Assembly (NCBI GenBank): GCA_949294665.1
Contig: CASFID010000056.1
Coordinates: 32,364 to 96,363, forward strand
Direction of reading: 5' to 3'
Length of the DNA: 64,000 bases
Source of the DNA: an uncultured Eubacteriales bacterium
GTDB lineage: Bacteria; Bacillota; Clostridia; Lachnospirales; Lachnospiraceae
Each line of letters opens with the position of its first letter. Position 1 is the stretch's first letter. Both the position numbers and the translations under genes were made by a program. Below the pieces are notes generated by a model. The model worked only from the letters and a program-made list of their open reading frames with translations. It had not been told where the DNA came from and searched no databases. Positions 15,783-23,420 of the stretch are shown here, in pieces.

Positions 15783-16683
15783 CAGAAGCGGTGAAAAAGT
15801 TAAATTAACAAGCATAGATGAGCTGCTGGGTGTTATGAATGAAGAGTCGGCAATGGAGATTGAACTCAAATCAATCACTCCATTCAGAAGTCATCCATTT
15901 AAAGTATTAAATGATGAGAAGATGGAAGACCTTATCAATAGCATAAAAGAAAATGGAGTCATTACACCTGTATTAATCCGGCCGACAGAGAAAAATCATT
16001 ATGAAATGATATCTGGCCATCGAAGAATGTATGCTGCACGTAAAGCTGGTCTTGCTACGATTCCGGCAATCGTGAGAGAAATGTCGGACGATGAGGCAGT
16101 GATCGCCATGGTAGATGCCAACATCCAAAGAGAAGAACTGTTGCCGAGTGAGAAAGCATTTGCATATAAAATGAAATTAGAGGCAATGAAGCATCAAGGG
16201 GGAAGGACAGATATAACTTCTGGTCAAAATGGCCAGAAGTTAGAAAGAACAGTTTCACGAGATGTTCTTGCAGAACAGGTTGGCGAGAGTTCAAAACAAA
16301 TTCAAAGATACATACGGCTTACCGAACTTATTCCTGAACTATTAGATATGGTCGATAATAAAAAAATACAATTTACCGTGGCGGTGGATATTTCGTATAT
16401 CGATAAAGAAATGCAGAAATGGATTTATGAGTATATCAGGGATAATGGCTTTATCAAACCGAATCAGATTGCTGTCTTAAGAAAGCGTATGGAAGATGAA
16501 AATATAGGACACAGTTATATGATTTCTATATTGAATAACTGTATTGCTCCTAAGAAAAACCGAAAAGTTACATTGCCGGAAAAGAAATTGAAGAATTATT
16601 TTCCTCCTGAGTATTCACAGGAACAGATGGAAGAGGTCATAGTAGCTTTATTGGAGCAGTGGAAAAAAGAACGGGAGGCGTAA
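15772..16683 (+). CDS. parB: ParB-family partition protein
   Basis: A 303-residue ParB/Spo0J-type protein with a GTG start at 15772 and AGGAGG (15757-15762) 9 nt upstream. The N-terminal ParB/Srx domain shows NGVITPVLIRP and the GHRR CTPase motif (SGHRRMYAARKAGL). A helix-turn-helix follows (SRDVLAEQVGESSKQIQRYIRL), and then a C-terminal dimerisation region with many Lys/Glu residues. It would load at parS-like sites and partner with ParA. It overlaps parA and lies 4 bp before the initiator-domain gene, so one operon is likely. Confidence 0.9.
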   Translation: MKSSRSGEKVKLTSIDELLGVMNEESAMEIELKSITPFRSHPFKVLNDEKMEDLINSIKENGVITPVLIRPTEKNHYEMISGHRRMYAARKAGLATIPAIVREMSDDEAVIAMVDANIQREELLPSEKAFAYKMKLEAMKHQGGRTDITSGQNGQKLERTVSRDVLAEQVGESSKQIQRYIRLTELIPELLDMVDNKKIQFTVAVDISYIDKEMQKWIYEYIRDNGFIKPNQIAVLRKRMEDENIGHSYMISILNNCIAPKKNRKVTLPEKKLKNYFPPEYSQEQMEEVIVALLEQWKKEREA

Positions 16684-16687
16684 AAAT

Positions 16688-17038
16688 ATGACGTTTGATT
16701 ATTTCTATGGAACCAGAGCGGATCAATATTCGTTTATCAGAGTTCCTAAACTGTTAATTACAGGCAAAGAGTTTTCGTCTCTGACAATCCAGGCAAAAAT
16801 GTTATACGGTCTGCTTCTGGACCGTATGGGAATGTCGATAAAGAATAAATGGCTTGATCAGGAGAACAGAGTCTATGTGATCTATCCGATTAAAGAAATT
16901 CAGCAGGATATGAACATTACAAAGAAAAAGGCAATGGAAATTCTCGCTGAATTGGAAGAAAAAGGTCTGGTAGAAAAACAGATCCGTGGCTCTGGAATGC
17001 CTAACCTTATATATATAAAACAGTTTACAGCGGCATGA
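16688..17038 (+). CDS. Short RepA N-terminal-domain protein
   Basis: A protein of 116 residues that aligns over its full length with the N-terminal domain of the RepA protein encoded next (FDYFYGTRADQYSF / FQYFYGTQADQYSF, then LLLDRMGMSIKNKW / LMLDRMSLSIKNQW). This is the RepA_N-type replication initiator winged-helix domain with nothing after it. It could be a partial duplication, or a DNA-binding regulator that competes with full RepA for the same sites. The start is 4 bp after parB. Confidence 0.75.
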   Translation: MTFDYFYGTRADQYSFIRVPKLLITGKEFSSLTIQAKMLYGLLLDRMGMSIKNKWLDQENRVYVIYPIKEIQQDMNITKKKAMEILAELEEKGLVEKQIRGSGMPNLIYIKQFTAA

Positions 17039-17040
17039 TG

Positions 17041-17066
17041 CAGAGGTGCCGGAAATGGCACCTCTG
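17041..17066. other. Perfect hairpin between the two initiator genes
   Basis: CAGAGGTGCC (17041-17050) and GGCACCTCTG (17057-17066) form a perfect 10-bp stem with a 6-nt loop, directly after the stop codon of the short RepA-domain gene. No T-tract follows. It may be an RNA-processing site or a partial terminator that sets RepA dosage. Confidence 0.55.
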
Positions 17067-17089
17067 AAATACAAAGAGAGGAGGAGAAG

Positions 17090-18103
17090 ATGGAGAGCAA
17101 AGTAACATTTCAATATTTTTACGGTACGCAGGCTGATCAATACAGTTTTTACAGAATACCGAAAGCATTATTCCAGGATGAGTATTTCCGCTGCTTATCC
17201 AGTGATGCAAAGATTCTTTACGGCCTGATGCTGGACAGGATGTCATTATCTATAAAAAACCAATGGTTTGATGCCGAAAACAGGGCTTATATCTACTTTT
17301 CCATTGAGGATATCATGGAATTGCTGAATTGCGGAAGAAATAAGGCCATTAAATCTCTGCAGGAACTGGACAGCGAGACAGGGATCGGCCTGATCGAGAA
17401 GAAAAGGCAGGGATTTGGAAAAACCAATATTATCTATGTTAAATCATTTGTGATGAAAGAAGAAATAACAAAAGAGGGACAAACACTGAGCAAAACGGAA
17501 TCCGAATCAGAAGAGAAGTTTATAAATCAAACTTATGAGGAAGACAACGGTTCACAAGAAGTTTATAATGTAAACTTCAAGAAGTCCCAAAATCAAACTT
17601 CAAGAAGTCCTGAAAATAAACTTCAAGAAGTTTACATTTCAAACCCTAATTATACTAATATCAGTTATAATAAACAGAGTGATAATGAATCTGATCTAAT
17701 CCGATCTGAGGGGATGGGATTTGATCCTGATGGGAAATCTATTATGCCGGCATATGAAGAGCTGATAAAGGAAAATATGGACTTTGATGCCTTATTAGCT
17801 TCATATCCTCTGGATAAAGAGCTGGTGCAGGGGATTTATGAACTGATTCTGGAAACTGTGTTATGCCAGAATGACAGGATTTTAATTGCCAGCAGCTGGT
17901 ATCCTGCAGAACTTGTGAAAAGTAAGTTTATGAAATTGAAATATGCTCACATTGAGTATGTCATGGAGTGCTTTCGGAAAAATACGACCAAGGTAAAAAA
18001 TATCAAGAAATATCTTCTGGCGGCATTGTTTAACGCTCCCAGTACCATTGACGGATATTATACTGCAGAGGTGAACCATGATATGCCACAGTTTGTAGTT
18101 TGA
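17090..18103 (+). CDS. repA: RepA-type replication initiator
   Basis: Initiator protein of 337 residues. Residues 1-125 are the RepA_N domain (FQYFYGTQADQYSFYRIP, LMLDRMSLSIKNQW, IMELLNCGRNKAIKSLQELD). A low-complexity, Asn/Ser/Lys-rich middle (about 145-215) is encoded by DNA containing iterons, and a C-terminal DUF6017-like domain follows. In RepA_N plasmids the origin lies inside the rep gene, and the middle of this gene fits that arrangement. AGGAGGAG precedes the ATG. With ParAB it suggests the circular form can replicate, as shown for some integrative elements. The functional inference is good but untested. Confidence 0.82.
   Translation: MESKVTFQYFYGTQADQYSFYRIPKALFQDEYFRCLSSDAKILYGLMLDRMSLSIKNQWFDAENRAYIYFSIEDIMELLNCGRNKAIKSLQELDSETGIGLIEKKRQGFGKTNIIYVKSFVMKEEITKEGQTLSKTESESEEKFINQTYEEDNGSQEVYNVNFKKSQNQTSRSPENKLQEVYISNPNYTNISYNKQSDNESDLIRSEGMGFDPDGKSIMPAYEELIKENMDFDALLASYPLDKELVQGIYELILETVLCQNDRILIASSWYPAELVKSKFMKLKYAHIEYVMECFRKNTTKVKNIKKYLLAALFNAPSTIDGYYTAEVNHDMPQFVV
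17555..17631 (+). repeat. Iteron array / candidate replication origin inside repA
   Basis: CAAGAAGT recurs at 17555, 17578, 17601 and 17624, exactly 23 bp apart. The last three copies extend to AAACTTCAAGAAGT (17572, 17595, 17618), which contains the inverted repeat ACTTC-AA-GAAGT. A 23-bp period is not a multiple of three, so each copy is read in a different frame and the protein is not repeated. This points to a DNA role, most simply RepA binding at an origin. Confidence 0.7.
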
Positions 18104-18124
18104 TCGAGAAAGGTGGAAAAAATT

Positions 18125-18433
18125 ATGCGTTTCTTAATATTTTTGGTAAAGCTCCCACTGAAGCTTATACTGATACCTGTATGGCTGTTCTTAGCTGTTG
18201 CCGGATTGATCGTAAGTCTCATCGTCGGCATATATAACTTTGGCAGAACGATTGCGGCTTTTATCCTCATACTGCTTCTGATAGGCGTTCTTGTCTGCTA
18301 TCAGGACTGGATACAGGCAGGGATACTGATCACATTGTATTTGATTCTGTTTGCGTTGCTATTTGTTGGTACGGCGGTGGAAGTAATCCTGGAAGAAATC
18401 CGAAGCAGAGTAATGGGATTTATTCTTTCGTAG
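18125..18433 (+). CDS. Small membrane protein
   Basis: Hypothetical protein of 102 residues made almost entirely of hydrophobic segments: about 3-35, 38-60 and 65-90, with short charged breaks. GAAAGGTGG (18108-18116) 8 nt before ATG 18125 sets the start. It follows repA by 21 bp. Such small membrane proteins are common beside replication genes in this element family, but I do not recognise a function. Confidence 0.6.
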   Translation: MRFLIFLVKLPLKLILIPVWLFLAVAGLIVSLIVGIYNFGRTIAAFILILLLIGVLVCYQDWIQAGILITLYLILFALLFVGTAVEVILEEIRSRVMGFILS

Positions 18434-18460
18434 AGAAAAAGGAACGGAGAGTGAAAAATA

Positions 18461-18763
18461 TTGAATTACATACATGAAATTTTTGAAAAGGCAACGATCC
18501 GGGGCATTGCTGATTACCTTCTATTCGGTAAAGGTCCGGATCCGGATGACAGAAGCTATGAAGAAAGGCTGGAAGAGCCATATATGCGGTTTGAAAAAGC
18601 AGTGGCAAAATATGATAAGAATCCGGCATCGGAGTTGCTTGATCTGTCAAATGAGATTACAAGTGAAACTGCCAGTGTGTATATGGAGATAGGGATGCAG
18701 ATAGGGATACTTTTGATGCAGGATATGTTTAACAATATCAATAGAGAAAAGGCAACAGATTAA
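18461..18763 (+). CDS. Hypothetical protein (DUF6809-like)
   Basis: Acidic helical protein of 100 residues starting with TTG at 18461. The composition and layout (IRGIADYLLFGKGPDPDDRSYEERL, then a four-helix-like stretch ending in MGMQ-type Met-rich helix) resemble the DUF6809 family found in Firmicute mobile elements. No catalytic motif is visible. It is the last gene of the rep/par transcript before a palindrome and an XRE gene. Confidence 0.55.
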   Translation: MNYIHEIFEKATIRGIADYLLFGKGPDPDDRSYEERLEEPYMRFEKAVAKYDKNPASELLDLSNEITSETASVYMEIGMQIGILLMQDMFNNINREKATD

Positions 18764-18823
18764 TTCTAGTGTTTTCTGTGATGATTGCAGTATCTAAATC
18801 GGTAAGTAATGAAAATAAGTACG

Positions 18824-18841
18824 TGTCAAACAGATTTGACA
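18824..18841. promoter_or_regulatory. Palindrome upstream of XRE gene
   Basis: TGTCAAA-CAGA-TTTGACA is a perfect inverted repeat in the 161-bp gap before the XRE membrane regulator. It is a reasonable autoregulatory operator. The TTTGACA arm could also serve as a -35. Confidence 0.4.
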
Positions 18842-18924
18842 TGCTTAAAATCCTGCGATGTCCAATAGTTTTGATAGCAGAAATCCGGTTCGATGAAATA
18901 AAATAGCAGCAGGAGGAAACGAAA

Positions 18925-19515
18925 ATGGAAATCGGAAGACAGATTAGAAAGTATCGTCAGGAACTGAATATGTCACAGGAGGAACTCGCTGATCACGTTT
19001 TTGTCACAAGGCAGACGGTATCCAACTGGGAGAATGATAAAAATTATCCGGATATTAACAGCCTGCTTCTTCTCAGTTCTCTTTTCGGAATTTCTCTGGA
19101 TATTCTGGTAAAAGGAGATATGGAAAAAATGGAAGAAATGATTAAAAACGAGGACATTAGAAAGCTGAAGCAATATAGTTGGATTTATACGATATTACTT
19201 ATCATTGTTTTTGTATCTGCAGTGCCGCTGTTTTTTCTTTTGTGGCCGGTCGGAATTGGAATCTGGATCTGTATTTACGGAGTGACTATGTGGGTTGCTC
19301 ATAAGATTGAGAAAGAGAAGAAAGCGCATGATCTTGGAACGTATAAGGAAATTAAGATGTTTATGGAAGGGAAACGACTGGACGAAATAGAAAAGCTCCG
19401 GGAAGAGGGCAAAAGGCCCTATCAAAGATGGTTCCTGGCGGTGTTGTTTGCAGTGGTTGGTTTTGCTGTTGCGGCGGGAATTGCAGCTGTGCTCTATTAT
19501 TTTGGAATATTGTAA
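18925..19515 (+). CDS. XRE-family regulator with membrane segments
   Basis: Protein of 196 residues. Residues 1-65 are a typical Cro/CI helix-turn-helix (MSQEELADHVFVTRQTVSNWENDKNYPDI). Two hydrophobic segments follow (about 93-128) and a third at the C-terminus (about 168-194), separated by a charged linker. Membrane-tethered XRE proteins of this layout are common in Clostridia and may sense envelope state. GGAGGAAAC precedes the ATG. It is convergent with the ImmA gene and shares a terminator with it. Target genes are not known. Confidence 0.75.
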   Translation: MEIGRQIRKYRQELNMSQEELADHVFVTRQTVSNWENDKNYPDINSLLLLSSLFGISLDILVKGDMEKMEEMIKNEDIRKLKQYSWIYTILLIIVFVSAVPLFFLLWPVGIGIWICIYGVTMWVAHKIEKEKKAHDLGTYKEIKMFMEGKRLDEIEKLREEGKRPYQRWFLAVLFAVVGFAVAAGIAAVLYYFGIL

Positions 19516-19557
19516 AATAATAACAGCTATGAGAAATAATGCAATTATAGATACAGT

Positions 19558-19592
19558 GGCACGTTCATTCGAGAACGTGCCGATTTTATTTC
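19558..19592. terminator. Bidirectional terminator
   Basis: GGCACGTTC (19558-19566) and GAACGTGCC (19573-19581) form a perfect 9-bp stem followed by GATTTTATTTC. It sits between the convergent XRE and ImmA genes and overlaps the last codons of the latter. Confidence 0.65.
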
Positions 19593-20110
19593 GCCAGAAA
19601 ACCACTGTTTATATCCATTGGCATATTATATTTCTGCCCTCTTTTCATAAGGCTGTACAGCTTGAAACTCATCAGTTCCGGAGTCGCATAAAGAGAGCTG
19701 CAGAAACTGAAGTAATCCAGATCTTCATTCTTTGAGAGCTGTTCCACTGCTTCATCTTCAATCAACAGATCAGCAGCAAAGAGGTTCGCCTGATATTCTG
19801 TTTCATTGATCATATTGTAAATACGGTTATCAGACATAGGTGCCATTTTCAGCTGGGCCCGGTGTAGGGCAATATGTCCAAGTTCATGGGCCGCAACAAT
19901 CCGTTTCTCTTCTTCGGAGAGGAAACTGCTGAACATTACATAGATCGTCTGACAGCTCATAAAGCAGTAGCCTTTCAGCTTATTGTAAGAAGAGCTCTCT
20001 CCCACTACAACGTGGAGCGCTTCTAAAATTTTGATCGGATCTCTTGTATGAAACTTTCTGACAAGAGATTCGACTTTCCTGTATATGTAATCATTGCTCA
20101 AATCAATCAC
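19586..20110 (-). CDS. immA: ImmA/IrrE-type metallopeptidase
   Basis: Zinc protease of 174 residues with the HExxH motif in AAHELGHIALHR (His75, Glu76, His79) and a downstream Glu in the ETEYQANLFAADLL helix. This is the ImmA/IrrE (DUF955) family. In ICEBs1 the homologous protein cleaves the ImmR repressor after DNA damage or a quorum signal and so induces the element. A GTG start at 20110 follows the upstream XRE gene by 44 bp, an arrangement matching immR-immA. The predicted target is the adjacent repressor; this is inferred from the family. Confidence 0.85.
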   Translation of the reverse strand: MIDLSNDYIYRKVESLVRKFHTRDPIKILEALHVVVGESSSYNKLKGYCFMSCQTIYVMFSSFLSEEEKRIVAAHELGHIALHRAQLKMAPMSDNRIYNMINETEYQANLFAADLLIEDEAVEQLSKNEDLDYFSFCSSLYATPELMSFKLYSLMKRGQKYNMPMDINSGFLAK

Positions 20111-20154
20111 CCCAATTTATCATTATAGATGAACAGGTGTCCAAAAAAACGGAC

Positions 20155-20580
20155 TTAGTTTGGATTTTCATTTTCTTTTTGAAGATATTTTTTCGGGGTG
20201 AATTTCTTTGCACGTTTCTTTGAGTCCAGGTAGAGCATCTGGATTTCATCCATGAATGCAGTTTTGTCTTCATCACTCAATTCTCCGCCGGCGAACATGG
20301 CCGCTGCCTGTTCGATGATCTGCTGAGCCTGTTTTGCGCCTCTCGAACCATATTGTTCCGAGGCTTCTGTAATGAAAGACTCTTCCTCTGTCATCAGATA
20401 GGAAACATCACACCCTAAGGTATCCGCCAGTTTCTGATAGAGATCATGCTGTTTCGGATAACGGCCTTCAATCTCCCATCCGCGGATGGTTCTCAGTGAG
20501 ACACCAATCGCGTTTGCCAGCTGTGTCTGGTTCATATGTTTTGATTTTCTCAGATTTTTGATTTTTTCTCCAAACGTCAT
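20155..20580 (-). CDS. immR: ImmR-like XRE repressor
   Basis: Repressor of 141 residues. The N-terminal helix-turn-helix (MNQTQLANAIGVSLRTIRGWE) is typical of phage and ICE repressors. A helical C-terminal part (about 75-115) ends in a basic tail. AAAGAGG precedes the ATG. It is divergent from the Y-family polymerase gene; the intergenic region carries a TTGCC/GGCAA half-site array over a consensus promoter. It is followed by immA, its presumed inactivating protease. Note that it shares no close sequence match by eye with the membrane XRE protein upstream. Confidence 0.8.
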   Translation of the reverse strand: MTFGEKIKNLRKSKHMNQTQLANAIGVSLRTIRGWEIEGRYPKQHDLYQKLADTLGCDVSYLMTEEESFITEASEQYGSRGAKQAQQIIEQAAAMFAGGELSDEDKTAFMDEIQMLYLDSKKRAKKFTPKKYLQKENENPN

Positions 20581-20669
20581 AGTTAATACCTCTTTTCTAA
20601 GTCATTATTCCCCGTATAGAAAAGTGATTTTCCTTCCTGAAAGAGGAAACCAACTTCCGATTATTCATC

Positions 20670-20800
20670 TTGCCTCTTGACAACAGGTTACTGATTGCCT
20701 ATAATGTGAGACATAAAGAAACGGCAAGAACTTGCCTATAATATAAAGCATATTTCCTGTTTTGTCAATAAAAACAAGGAGATTGCCTGATAAAAGGCAA
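20670..20800 (+). promoter_or_regulatory. Repressor operator array with consensus promoter
   Basis: TTGACA (20677-20682) and TATAAT (20700-20705) at 17-bp spacing are a perfect sigma-A promoter pointing at the polymerase gene. Half-sites TTGCC occur at 20670, 20695, 20732 and 20783, and GGCAA at 20724 and 20796. Two of them form the perfect palindrome GGCAAG-AA-CTTGCC (20723-20736). TTGCCTATAAT appears twice (20695 and 20732), once overlapping the -10. This is a likely ImmR operator region. Confidence 0.65.
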
Positions 20801-20868
20801 AACAGTTTCTTTTGAATATGGAGAGTAAAGCGTTGACCGGCAATATAAGGCGGAAAGGAAGTGATTGT

Positions 20869-22140
20869 ATGGAGAGGCAGAAATATTATATCTGTATTGA
20901 TCTGAAATCATTTTACGCATCTGTGGAGTGTGTGGAAAGGAATCTGGATCCATTTCAGACGAACCTGGTAGTGGCAGATCCTACAAGGTCAAAATCTACC
21001 ATTTGCCTGGCAATCACACCTGCAATGAAGAGGCTGGGCGTAAAAAACCGATGCAGGATCCATGAAATCCCGGAAAACATTGAGTATATTACAGCAATGC
21101 CGAGAATGCAGCTTTACCTGGAATATTCTGCAAGGATTTACAGTATTTATCTCAGATATGTATCCAGGGAAGATATTCATGTTTACAGCGTAGATGAATG
21201 TTTTATCGATGTGTCGGAATATCTCCGCCTTTATCAGGTAACTCCAAAAGAGATGGCGGTGAGATTGATGAGTGCTGTCATGGAGGAAACCGGTATTACC
21301 GCTACCGCCGGAGTGGGAACCAACCTTTATCTGGCTAAGATTGCTATGGATATTGTCGCAAAACATGTGGAAGATCACATCGGTATTCTGGATGAAATTT
21401 CTTACAGGGAAAAGCTGTGGGATCATCAGCCGCTCAGAGATTTCTGGATGATCGGATCGAAAACCGAGAAAAAACTTTCCGGCTATGGGATCCATACGAT
21501 GGGTGATATTGCTCTTGCTTCAATTACGTCAGAAGATCTCCTCTTTAAGATTTTCGGCATCGATGCAGAACTGCTGATCGATCATGCCTGGGGGTATGAA
21601 TCCTGCAGGATGAGAGATATCAAGAACTATCATACGGAGGAACACAGTCTGTCTAACGGACAGGTTCTGATGAGAAATTATAGTTATGAGGAGGCGGTTG
21701 TCATCGTGAAAGAAATGACGGATGTGCTTGTCCTGGATCTGGTGGAAAAGGGGCTGGTCACAAATTCTGTGACGCTCTGGATCGCATACGACCATCGATA
21801 TGGACAGGAACCCTCCAGAGGAACAGCAAAGTTTTCGGAAGCTACGAACAGTTCCCGGAGGATCATACAGGCGGTAGAAGGCCTGTATTGGAAGATTACG
21901 GATCCGCATACCGGAATCCGCAGGATTGAAATCTGTGCAAATAAAGTTGTTCCGGAAAGCTATATCCAGTATGATCTGTTTTCGGATCCGTATTCACAGG
22001 AAAAAGAAAAAAATCTGCAGAGAGCAGTGCTGGAGGTGAAGAAACGATATGGGAAAAATGCGATCATGCGCGGGGCAAATCTTTTAGACTGCTCTACATA
22101 CAGGGAACGAAATAATCAGATTGGCGGCCACAGGGCATAA
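20869..22140 (+). CDS. Y-family DNA polymerase (UmuC/ImpB type)
   Basis: Translesion polymerase of 423 residues. Catalytic-site motifs are clear: ICIDLKSFYASVECVER at the N-terminus (first Asp), VYSVDECFIDVSEYL (Asp-Glu pair) and the little-finger lead-in AGVGTNLYLAKIAMDIVA. The start is placed at ATG 20869 after an AAAGGAA site. It is followed by a YolD-family gene 13 bp later, the same pairing as the UvrX/YqjW and YolD genes of Bacillus mobile elements. The repressor-controlled promoter makes DNA-damage induction likely. It could mutate or rescue element and host DNA during transfer. Confidence 0.9.
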   Translation: MERQKYYICIDLKSFYASVECVERNLDPFQTNLVVADPTRSKSTICLAITPAMKRLGVKNRCRIHEIPENIEYITAMPRMQLYLEYSARIYSIYLRYVSREDIHVYSVDECFIDVSEYLRLYQVTPKEMAVRLMSAVMEETGITATAGVGTNLYLAKIAMDIVAKHVEDHIGILDEISYREKLWDHQPLRDFWMIGSKTEKKLSGYGIHTMGDIALASITSEDLLFKIFGIDAELLIDHAWGYESCRMRDIKNYHTEEHSLSNGQVLMRNYSYEEAVVIVKEMTDVLVLDLVEKGLVTNSVTLWIAYDHRYGQEPSRGTAKFSEATNSSRRIIQAVEGLYWKITDPHTGIRRIEICANKVVPESYIQYDLFSDPYSQEKEKNLQRAVLEVKKRYGKNAIMRGANLLDCSTYRERNNQIGGHRA

Positions 22141-22153
22141 GGGAGATGATCAT

Positions 22154-22567
22154 ATGACGGCGGCATATCAGAAGATTTTATATTTATCCAGACCTGTATC
22201 AAAAAGGTATCCGATGGCTGTGGAACGCAGAGCAAAGCAGTTTGCGCCTTTTGCGGCATTAAAAGGATTCGAAGAAACTGTAAGAGAGAAGGAGGCCATT
22301 TATGAACCAAAAAGAATTTTACCGGAAGAAAAACAAAATGAACTGGATATGAAACTGAAGATACTAAGGCCGGGGATAAAAGTCCGGGCAGAGTATTATC
22401 AGGAAAGCAGGAAATATCCGGGAATGGGGCAGTACCATACGGCAGATGGGGTAATTGAGTCCTATGCTCCAATGACTTGTCTGTGGATCGGAGATTCGGA
22501 AATAAAGATCCGGGATCTCTATGACCTGTCCGGAGACTGTTTTGAAATATTAGAGACACCATGTTAA
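22154..22567 (+). CDS. YolD-like protein
   Basis: Protein of 137 residues with the YolD/DUF1040-like pattern: RPVSKRYPMAVERRAKQFAPFAALKGFEE near the N-terminus and a beta-rich C-terminal part (GQYHTADGVIESYAPMTCLWI...). The family is consistently found next to UmuC-type polymerases and is thought to assist or regulate them. GGGAGATG lies before ATG 22154. It is co-transcribed with the polymerase. The N-terminal Ala-Pro-Phe-Ala-Ala segment is the best-conserved family feature here. Confidence 0.78.
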   Translation: MTAAYQKILYLSRPVSKRYPMAVERRAKQFAPFAALKGFEETVREKEAIYEPKRILPEEKQNELDMKLKILRPGIKVRAEYYQESRKYPGMGQYHTADGVIESYAPMTCLWIGDSEIKIRDLYDLSGDCFEILETPC

Positions 22568-22793
22568 AAAATGCAGGGACAAAACAGGCTTACCGGTGAG
22601 TGGGAATCGGAAGAGATTTTTTGTGACTGCAGCAGATTTACAAAGCAAATCTGTAATTGTGATATCGTGTCCGTCCGCGCAGCTTTGGCGCTATTCGGAA
22701 TGGGCGGCATGAGGCTCATCAGGCGGATTTGATTCCCCTTTGATCCGTTGAGTAATAAAGAGAAATATTAATTATTGCTTAAAGGAGGAACCT
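22568..22793 (+). other. Non-coding gap with possible RNA stems
   Basis: No gene is seen. An inverted repeat CAGATTT (22633-22639) / AAATCTG (22647-22653) and a GC-rich segment around 22668-22715 that can pair CCGTCC with GGGCGG are the only structures. A strong AAAGGAGG ribosome site for the next gene ends the gap. It could be a leader RNA, but evidence is weak. Confidence 0.3.
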
Positions 22794-23039
22794 ATGGGAA
22801 CAGATTATTATAAATGGCATGTTCACTGCCCTGTGTGCGGCGCTTTTCTGGAGAAAAGCTCGCAAAGTGATTCGGAGGTGGATTGTAAAAAATGTAAGAG
22901 CACATTGGAAGTATTGGTAAAAGATGATATCGTATCTGTTCGCCCTATGATCATCAGAGACGAACAGCTGAAAGCCAGGATGCGGGTTTATGCGCAGAGT
23001 ATCAGATCCGGATCCGGAAAGAAAAATCAAATAGGATGA
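22794..23039 (+). CDS. Small zinc-ribbon protein
   Basis: Protein of 81 residues with two CxxC pairs, CPVCGAFLEK and CKKCKSTLEV, spaced like a single zinc ribbon. The C-terminal half is basic (RDEQLKARMRVYAQSIR). It resembles Com-like or conserved mobile-element zinc-finger proteins; no specific role is known. The ribosome site AAAGGAGG is strong. It lies alone between two non-coding gaps, upstream of the sigma-like gene. Confidence 0.65.
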   Translation: MGTDYYKWHVHCPVCGAFLEKSSQSDSEVDCKKCKSTLEVLVKDDIVSVRPMIIRDEQLKARMRVYAQSIRSGSGKKNQIG

Positions 23040-23137
23040 GATATCTGATCGGGCAGTGAATTTGGCCGGAACCATCAAGACTGCGTCGGATATCAAGAGT
23101 TTGTCAAGGAGCTGAACCTGACTGGAATCACTAAGAG

Positions 23138-23224
23138 CCCGGCAAAACATTTACGCTTGCAGAACAGGAGTTGAAAAACTTCTGTATCTGAAAAAGCTGT
23201 ATTTGTTTTGCCGGGATTTTTTTT
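23138..23224 (+). terminator. Long-loop terminator with inner hairpin
   Basis: CCCGGCAAAACA (23138-23149) and TGTTTTGCCGGG (23204-23215) pair perfectly over 12 bp and are followed by a run of T. The 54-nt loop contains a second stem, ACAGGAGTT (23164-23172) / AACTTCTGT (23177-23185). The branched form is unusual for a plain terminator and could be a regulatory RNA. Confidence 0.6.
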
Positions 23225-23293
23225 TGTGAAAAAGCAGTTTGCTGCATTGTAAAAGAGATGGCTCCAATTTGAATAAGTAGAGGGATAAAATCC

Positions 23294-23331
23294 GGAGCCT
23301 TGGGCTCCCGTTCAAAAAAAACGGGTGAGTC
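23294..23331 (+). other. Twin hairpins in sigma-gene leader
   Basis: GGAGCC-TTG-GGCTCC and then CCCGTT...AACGGG are two adjacent perfect 6-bp stems within the 372-bp gap before the sigma-like gene. They may belong to a leader RNA together with the preceding branched terminator. No open frame of note lies in this gap. Confidence 0.4.
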
Positions 23332-23420
23332 CAGGGCTTATTGTAGTGCCTGAAATTAAAAACTGGAAATAAAAGTGTCCTCGGGATCACCCGCAGCCGC
23401 AAGGCAGAAAGGTGGTCTAT

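Noticed and set aside
17555-17631. Regular repeats considered as a CRISPR array
   Set aside because: Repeat core is only 8-14 bp at 23-bp period inside a coding gene, with no cas genes; iterons fit better.
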